This document shows positions 35,001 to 44,000 of a stretch of 64,000 nucleotides of DNA, in pieces; positions within the stretch are counted from its first letter, which is position 1, and each line of letters starts with the position of its first letter. The position numbers and the translations under genes were made by a program. The notes beneath the pieces were generated by a model. That model saw only the letters and a list, made by a program, of their open reading frames with translations, was not told the origin of the DNA and did not search any database. Source of the stretch: Doris montereyensis (Eukaryota > Mollusca > Gastropoda > Nudibranchia > Dorididae); NCBI GenBank assembly GCA_037039925.1, contig JAXRKP010000939.1:30001-94000 (forward strand), in the 5' to 3' direction.

Positions 35001-38000
35001 AGGAACCTGTAGAAACGGAATGATAAATATTGAATCTCAGATTGATTTATTGAACTTCAGACTGAATTGCCTTTCCAACTGATTTGACTTTCGGATTGAG
35101 GTGCCATCCATGGACTGACTTGCGTCCGATGCTCAGATCTGAGACTTGCTTTTTGAGTCTCCAGACTTTCGGATCATCAGACAGTCCAATAGTTTGACAT
35201 AGCTCTACCATGAACCTTAAATTGATTGGAACAAGACTAAGCCATCCTATAATGCCAAAGATGATATCTGTTCTATTTTTGGCTAGATTATATAAAACTT
35301 TTATATAAAGAGAATTTGGCGTCGATGGGTGGATTGAATATTGAGGAGAGGCGTTCCTTTGGGCGGGTTGAGGCAGATTAAACACAGGAGAGCTGATGAT
35401 CGATCGAGCCAATACGGCCGAATTTACCACAAAAGGTTTCAAAAGTGTTTTATGTGCTAGTATGTAAGTCTTGTGTAAAGAGCATAACACAAATCATGGA
35501 GGGCAAACATGATTTTGCAATCATCCTTTAAAAACAATACAAATTCATCTGAATTTTGCTTGTTGACATGTGACATCAAACCTTTGAGAGAAAATACTAA
35601 TAGATTGAACAGACTGTTCCTCAATTTACTTACTCCCTGTTAAAATGTGTACTTCAATAATTCAAAACATATACTCTGAAACACCTACACAAGAAGACAT
35701 AAAGAAGCATCAAAGAATAAAAGAAAAACCGCAAAAGAAAAATTTTTTACGTCAATTTCCTTTACAATAAAAACAAAAGACAAGCCATGTGTCCCACTAC
35801 CAATATAGCCCTCACCTTCTGTTCCTTGAGTCTGCCACTGGAAATACTTGAGACCAGATCATCCATCCTCTTTCTCTCAATCGCATAGTTTAAAACTAAT
35901 TCTCTTCTCCTTGAGCTGAGAAAGAATGATACAGAAAGCAAAACATATTTCCTCATTATTAAAATTTCAAATAAATATAATATAGGCCTCGTCAGTCAAG
36001 TGCTCTTACTTACAGTATCACAGGAGAGTAAAAATGTCACTTTCCTTGTAGTAATAGTCTACTTGCTAGGTGAAAATTACATGTACAGAGAAGCATTCCT
36101 CTGGGTGCCTCAACAAATAAAAAGAAACTTCCCTTAAATACAACTTCTTGAAATCTTAATTTTTAAAAATATTCCGAACTTGAAAAAACAAAAGGCACAC
36201 AATCAATTTTTTAAAGAATAAAGTCATTAAATTGATGAGATAAACCACAACTGGACTGAACCATACATTAAAAGTTCATCTTCCAATATCATACACAACA
36301 TTCACATCCAAATTACATTTAATCAATTACAATAAAATAAAAAAGACAAAAGCATTGCCAAACCAAGCAAAAAAAAACCCATTAAAAAAACAAAACAAGT
36401 ACCTTTCAAGGCCATGTGCTGGATTTGACTTCTCCCTTGCAACCCACAAAAGGTCAGAAATATTCAAATGTCTCAGGTCACAGGTAATTCCACTTTTGAT
36501 CAGGTCAGAAGTAACGTTTTACTGTTGCTTTTACTGATGAAAGTAAGATCAAAACAAAAATGAAGGACTTATAAGTACCAGTTGCAAAAGCTCTCAAACG
36601 GTTGCTTCTTTGTGGCAACAATCAAACAGAGTGTAACAAGTAAGTCTACACTAAGTTGTGCATATTGACATGGACTTGTAGAGATCATGAATAAAAAAAA
36701 CTAATTTTGCAATCTTTATTGACCATGTTTTTATCTTTCATAAGGTACTCATTTGTCTTCATGCTTTATTTGTTTCTATAAATGCATATTTTCAGTTAAT
36801 TTTGCATAAATTTATTCTTCTACATGAAATATTCCCTTTCTTTCTTTCTTTATCAGCTCCCATTCTACCTTCCGGTGTATGGGTTTTAGATGTCCGAAAT
36901 GATCTTTCTCCAGGCTGCCCTGTCCTGACATTTTCTGTTTCCTTCCGTAAAGTTAAATTTCTTTGCGTTAATGCCTCTTTTATATATTCTTCCCATTTTC
37001 TCTGAGGTCTCTGCCTTTTGGTCTTTTACCTTGAGTTTTAGCACTGTATACTGATTTAGCTATTCTATTGTCATTCATTCTGTTAACATGCCTAAACCAT
37101 CTCAGTTGATTCATTTCTATCTTAGCTTTTATGATATCTGCTTTGGTTTGATCTTTTATTGTTGTGTTTCTGATTTTGTGTCTTTTAGTTTTCCCTACTA
37201 CTCTTCTTAGATATTTCATTTCGACTGCCTGTACTCTATTGTATTCCCTACTGTCTAAGGTCCAGGTTTCACTGCCATAGAGGAGAGTAGGACAATAAAC
37301 TGTGTTGTATACTGCCATTTTGGTTTTTGTTGACAATTCTTGTTTACCTACAAATGCCTTTCCTAGATGGTTATATATTGCACTTGCCTTTTGGATTCTC
37401 TGGCTGATTTCTTCTCTTAGTTTTCCCTCTGAGTTAATCATTACTCCTAAGTAATTGTAGCTTTGAACTTGTTCTACATTCTCCCTGCCTAATTTAAGAT
37501 TTTGTGTTTTAGCTTCCCTAGTTACTAGCATTGTTTTGGTTTTCTTTGCATTTACTCTCATTCCTCTTTTATCTAATTAATTATTCATTATGTTGATATT
37601 TGACTGGATGTCCCTTTCTGATTTTCCAAACAGAACTAAATCATTAGCAAATGAAAGCATTGATACATTTATTTAAACTGCCACATACCTACATTCATTT
37701 TCTTCATTTTTGAGGATGCCTTTGTGACTGAATCCATAAATGTGATAAACAAAAGAGGACTTAAGTTACAACCCTGTCTTACTCCTATATCTACATCAAA
37801 TTCAGCAGATACATTTCCAACTACTCTCACTGCACATGTTGGTTTATTGTAAAAAATTTTAATGGCTTCTATTAAACTTTGCTCTACGTTGTGTTCTTTT
37901 AAGGAATGCCATAGTTCGTCCCTCCTCAGTGTCAAATGCCTTTTCTAAGTCAATAAAACACAGGTGCAAATCAATGCTTCTCTCAAGGAATTTTTCTATT

Positions 38001-41000
38001 ATTTGTCTAATTGTAAATATGTGGTCTTGTACACTTCTTCCTGGTCTAAATCCACTTTGGTGTTCTTCAATCTGATCCTCTACTCTTTTCCTTAGTCTCA
38101 TTTCCAGAATCCTGGTATACATTTTTCCTGGTACGCTAAGTAGTGATATCCCTCTATGAAAAGAAACGTCTACAACACGTGGTGTTCCAAGTGGTCACCT
38201 ATCTAGTACTAACCACGCACGACGTTGCTTGACTGGTGATCGGACGAGAACCGGTATTTTCAACATGGTACGGCCGTAGACTGAAATATTCCCAATATGT
38301 AAATTGTAGGAAATGACTCATAGATATTATGTCCTGTAATGTTAATGTATTTACATCCTTAAACAGTTAAGTTATTGGATGACTCATACTTAAAAAAAAA
38401 ATATATATATATATAAAATACATTCTTTTTCATGGCTGTCAATAACAGTCACAAATAAAGCTATTAAAAAAAACAACTGTTATCAGGCCTGTAATACAAT
38501 ATCACATGAATAAAACATGCTTACCTTCCATAAAACTCCCTTTGATCAACACATAAAATGATATCAAATGTGCCAGGTAGAAAAGTGAATGTTGGAACCG
38601 GCACAGAGTTTACCAGTTCGGCAGCGGATGTATGTGATGTGGCAGATGACATTGGGGAAATGCGTTCAGGTATAACTGTCATTTTATCAACATTGACATT
38701 TGAGGTTACGGTAGCTTTTGACGAAGAATTGTAACAGTTTGAATGTTTCTCTTGAACAGAAGTGTAAGAAAACTTTGCAGATAAAGGCACTCCTATAGAT
38801 TCTACATCAATAGGTGAGTCTTCTTGAGTTCTTATAGCAGTATTTGTTTTGGTTGTAGCAGCTGAATTATTGACTACAATTGGGCCGTTTTTTATTATTT
38901 TTTGATACATGGGAATTAAGTAACGCAGAGGAGACAATTCCCCTTCGCCATAAGGCGTTTCGACAATGGAATAAACTGTTCTAAATCGGGAAGCTCATCA
39001 CTGTCATCTTCCACAGACTGAAAAACATTCTGGTTCTCTTCAACCTCCCAACTAAATTTTGAAATGCTTGGGTCAGTTGTAAATTTGACAAGACCGTCAT
39101 CTTCATCATTCTCGATTTCAATCACTTCATCATCCTCTTTAGCTTTAGAATTACTGCTTTTAACAGGTGACGATCCTGTCAGAGCATTATCATCACATGA
39201 AAAATTATCATTATTGTATAATGATGCTGAAGGGCCATAGGATCGTGGAGATAGTGGTGTTGGTGTTGGTGTTGGTGGTGGTGATGGTGATGATGATGAA
39301 GGAGAGAGAGAATGAAGTCTCAAACTTCTTGGAGGAAATTGCCTTTCCTCAACATCCTTAATATTCTCAACCTCATCATCACTGAGAACATAAACGGGAT
39401 CATCATGAAGTCCAAGATTCAGAGGAGAGCTCTCAACATTCTTTGGATCCCACTCCATGTCTTTTGATTAATTTCCTCTTCAGAATCAGACAATACAATA
39501 TGTGATAGAGGAGAAGAAGGCTTATCTCTTGTGATGAAGGCATTTACTGGACATGCCTTTGCAATAAGATTTGAGTCTGTGAGCAAACCACAGCTGCTAT
39601 TTCCTGGAAGATTCACGTCATTGATGGACTGTACTTCTTCCGTAGGTTTTCCAGTTTCAACATTTTCTAATCTGCCTCCCAATCTGAATCCAGCATCTGT
39701 CAGACTAAACCTAGGATCAAAAGTTAGGAAATATTAGAAAATACGTATGACAAGTCTATTGGACAAAGACATAGAAATCACTTCTTTTTTTAAAATCAAT
39801 AAAAGTGGAACTTTTGGATTATCTGTGACACAGACTAATGGTGCAAATGACTGTCTGTTTGTCCATCAATCCTATTTATGGTAGGCCATTTTGAAAAGAT
39901 GCTGACAAATTTTAGGTCGACAAGTGTTATGATTTTGGGGACAGCCCTTGTTACTTCTAATCATGTGCAAAGCAACTAAATGTATTTATAAAAACATGAA
40001 CAAATATTGTGAGAAATGTATACATTTAATTGAATGTTTAAGATTTCATGTGTATTCATGTGTCTTAAGATCAAAACGTTCTTTACAGTTATTCACAACA
40101 GTTTAACAATACTCATTTGTTCAGTAATAGGAGAAGCCTTTTGACAACTGGAACAAAAAAGAGTTCTAGAAATTCAATGCGTCACTAAACACATGGAGAC
40201 GCATCAATGCCATTTTTTCACCTGGCTGGGCATCCATCTTTTTGGATTAATTCTCTCTTGATGACGGAAGACATTGAAGACCAGGCAGTATAATGACTCC
40301 GGGCTCCGGCTGTGGATTTTCAAAAATTAGACACTTGGGTAGCAAAAGATCTCAAGTTTTCCTTCTTTGAACGAAATTGCATAGAAACAAACATTTACAG
40401 CAAAATCAAGTTTGTTCATGCATCTGTTGACTGTGATCAAGATTAAACAAAGACATGTATACATTAATTTTGTCAACGTTAATATGCTTGGATTAGCTGA
40501 AGTCCTCCACCAATGAAAACATTAAATAGTTGCTTCCACCAAGTGAAATAAAACCTGTCAAATTTCATTATTTTGCTATTGATATTTCTCTTGTCATTTA
40601 ATGTATCATAAAGTACATTTTCAGTCACATAATTTTGGCAGTTGGGTGGAAACGCCCAGCTTCGATGTGCACTTCAATTTTTCATCATATTGTTTATAAA
40701 CTTTTATTTTGTGTTAATTTTAAATCATACACATCACCTTGTAGCCTGTTTTGTATCATTTAGAGTTAAGTGACCATATGATACTATTTATCAACATATG
40801 ATATATTTTAAAAGAAACTGCGAAAATAGAAAACAGCAATAAAAAGTCTAAGCCTTGAAATTATGCATACCTATACTAAGAAAATGGTGATTCACATTAT
40901 TCAATGTGAAAATAAGACAATGCAGTTAAAATATCGTAATGGAAAAATGGTAAAAATTACCACAGTAAATGATTTGTCAGAGGTTGAGCAGCATTAGACA

Positions 41001-44000
41001 GTTCAGTTTTTGTCATAAATCCTTTGAAGTCTGGATCCTACAAGAAAGATGAAAAAATAATAAAATGCCGTCATGTGATTAAATAACCCTACATAGTAAA
41101 ATTGACAAATTTATGTGTGTGATCATGACACGATGCAGAACAGAATGCAACAAGACGCTGTTCTTGCTGAAAAAGTTGGAAATCAGAGCACAAACAGCAC
41201 ACTGACTAAAAAAAATCAATCTATGCAAAAGATCACATGGTGTAAGTTGAAACAGACAAGAACTTTCCCTGATCAATTTTACCTAGTACTGTAAGGCTGT
41301 GGAATGGATGAAATCATATCAAAATTGAAGACATCAGAAGTATCTAGATAAAATAAGAATAAGACAAATTCTGATTTATTTAGAAAATTAAAACTTAATA
41401 AGACAGACAAACAAACAAACAAATCCAGTTAAATATGCTTTGTCTCTACAATTAAGGAAGAGATCAAGCTTAAAATTTATCAAGTGATATTGATGTTGGT
41501 GAGTGCATTTAAACAACAACAAAAAAGACATAACAAAGTGTTTTCACATCTGAAAAAGAAATTACAACTGTTTAATCACAACTGTTATTTTAAATGTGCT
41601 TACCTGCATGTATCGGTAAAGTGTCAATATGAGAGCATATGGACCAGATCTAAATCCAGGTACATATTCCCTTGATCTTCGTTGAGAACTTTTCTGTGGA
41701 AATCATCAACAGACTTTTAAAAACTTCTCTGTCTGATTTTTGTCTTTTTTATTGTACAATACAGTGGTGTCCGCCTAAGAACCTGGTTCTCGGGAGACAG
41801 AAACAGCGGGTTCTTAGACAGGCCAGATACTATGGTGAACTCTGACATGCCTTGTATTTTTGCTTCATTATTCATATACACATTATTTTATTGGTTATTC
41901 CCCTGAACCTTAAAAATTTTGGTCAGAGCCCAAGAGATAGGCAGTTTCTGTTTGTTATCAAGAGAATTGCCTCATGTAGGCATTATGATGGTCTGAAGCT
42001 GTGCTTGAAACGATATTTTGAAAAATATGCAATCCTTGCAGGTAGATAGATATACGCCTCCAGCGAGCTGAAGGAATGAATGAAAGTTTATGACTATGAC
42101 AAAACAATGTAGTGATTTGTATAATCACTTCTGTGCATGTTGAAAACACTATGTGATTGGTCATTTATTTTTCAACCAATCTGAGAAAACTTACAACAAT
42201 AAAACTAATAAGGGCTGTCCTACCCTACCTGTCAACTATCTTTGATGTTGCAATGCAAGCCGTATAATTGCCTTGCCTCCACATACCAGCATTCGAGAGC
42301 TACGTAATCTTTGTTCATCTGTCATACTCGGGTGCCAAGGCATGGTCACAGGTGGCCAGGGCGAGTGGTGAGCCTTCCTCATGTCTGTCAGTCGGTGTGC
42401 TCGTGTGACGTGATTGTAACACCTACTAGTGTCTGGAGCAATGCAATAGACTTCCCATCCGCATTTATATGGTTCGCTTGCAACCTATCACAGGTTATCG
42501 GGAAATACTAGCATTAAATTGAGTGTGGATTGTTGTTTTCATGATTCTCAGCTCACGATCAGACCGAGTTCTAAGGCGTAAGGGGCTGTAACTAGCGGAC
42601 TCTTAAGAGGGTAGTTTTATACAAGGAAAATTCTGATGCACGGAAATAGCGGGTTCTTAGGCAGACACCACTGTGATTCTATAATGTCAATGCCAAATAT
42701 TATTTGTAGAGCAAAAATAAAGGCCAGATAAAAATATTTTGGGGACGTGTAAATTATATTTTTGCAGTCCCTATCAACCTACCATCACACATAAAACTAA
42801 CCTGAATGATAGAATCAATTGAATTTCTTCCAACCAAAAATATTCTAGAACCAAAATAAATCATCTTTACTTTTAAATCCTGAATCTTTAAATTCTATTT
42901 AAAATTAATTAATTAATCTTTGTTTTTTAGACTATTCTGGGTTTCAACTAGCCCTTGGAAAAAAAACATTTTTGAGTCAGTGTATATTTGCAAACATTGA
43001 GAATTACTCAAAGAATCTAAAAAAAAACAACCAACAACAAAAGTAACACATCTTATTGCTAATCATCTAAATTAATAGAAAATACAAATATACATAATAA
43101 TTTACTTTTTAGGGGGCTCGCACATCTGTCTGGCTCACTGTCAGGATCATCACTAATGACATGGGTCTTTGAGCATGAAGGATGTATTTGAGGAATCTTT
43201 ACAGCCTTCTCCTGAATATTTTGAACTAAAATACAATCGAATAGGTTTCCTGACAATACTTATATCACAATCACATGTAACTAAGCTTCATAGTCAACAG
43301 ATAAGAGAGAGCTATGTTGTGTCAAGATCATATCACGTAATACAGAGTAAACTTCAAATAAAATTAATATATTAAAAAAACTTAGGCGATACAGTATTAC
43401 TTTATGCTTTACCTACATACATTATCTATGTCTTTATCTCATTCATTCATCATTTTCAAACTCAAAATGATTTATATGTGTTTCCTGTATAAATTCAAAA
43501 TTTGATATAAACATTTTGTTAAGCATGATAACATAATCTAAACGAAAGTTTAATAAGCATAGGAGCCAACCTTTTCAAATTGAAAAACAGACTCTGATCC
43601 TTGCAAACTAGTTCTCTCTCCAGAAAACATTGACAATTTAACTTAAATAAACTGTTTTAAGGTAAATAACGAAAAATTGGCTGATTGCTGGCCTTTCAGG
43701 TGGCGTGTAACAGTGTTTGTGCAAACTCAGAAGGGTGTCTGCAGGCTTTCATTCCCATCTCTCTAAGTCTCTGCCATTGACTTAGGGTTTCTTTTTACAA
43801 AATTATAATTAACTCTCATATACATACTTTTCAGGATAAATACAGACATACGGACTCAAAGCCCAAAAACGTAAGGAATATAATGTTCTTTACGTACTGG
43901 TTGGCAGCTATGAATAAGTATTAAAAGCTCTCTTTCACTGAGCTGTTTCCTTTACAATCTGGCTGAGGGGCTGTGATAGCTCAGTCAGTAGGGAGGCTGA

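Larger units (their letters stand above)
36825..38293 (-). mobile_element. 5S rRNA/LINE chimeric insertion with 12-bp target duplication
   Basis: On the minus strand a 5S rRNA-like sequence (38281-38168) is followed by about ten bases (gtttcttttc) and a 5'-truncated LINE (about 38157-36837) that ends in an (AAAG)n tail. The whole unit is bracketed by tgaaatattccc at 36825-36836 and 38282-38293. The first 5S base directly abuts the duplication. Compared with the copy at 61.7-64 kb, the LINE match stops at the CCCTCTAT word, where the 5S part begins. Sits in the MUS81 intron between exons 8 and 9, same strand. Confidence 0.9.

Noticed and set aside
38168..38281. Functional 5S rRNA gene
   Set aside because: Substitutions in the internal control region, missing bases and its place inside a retroposed unit argue for a dead copy.
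38895..39710. EME1 gene, suggested by FIPLSKRL
   Set aside because: The same exon starts and ends with MUS81 winged-helix and nuclease blocks, and following exons carry ERKRMDDL, which EME1 lacks.
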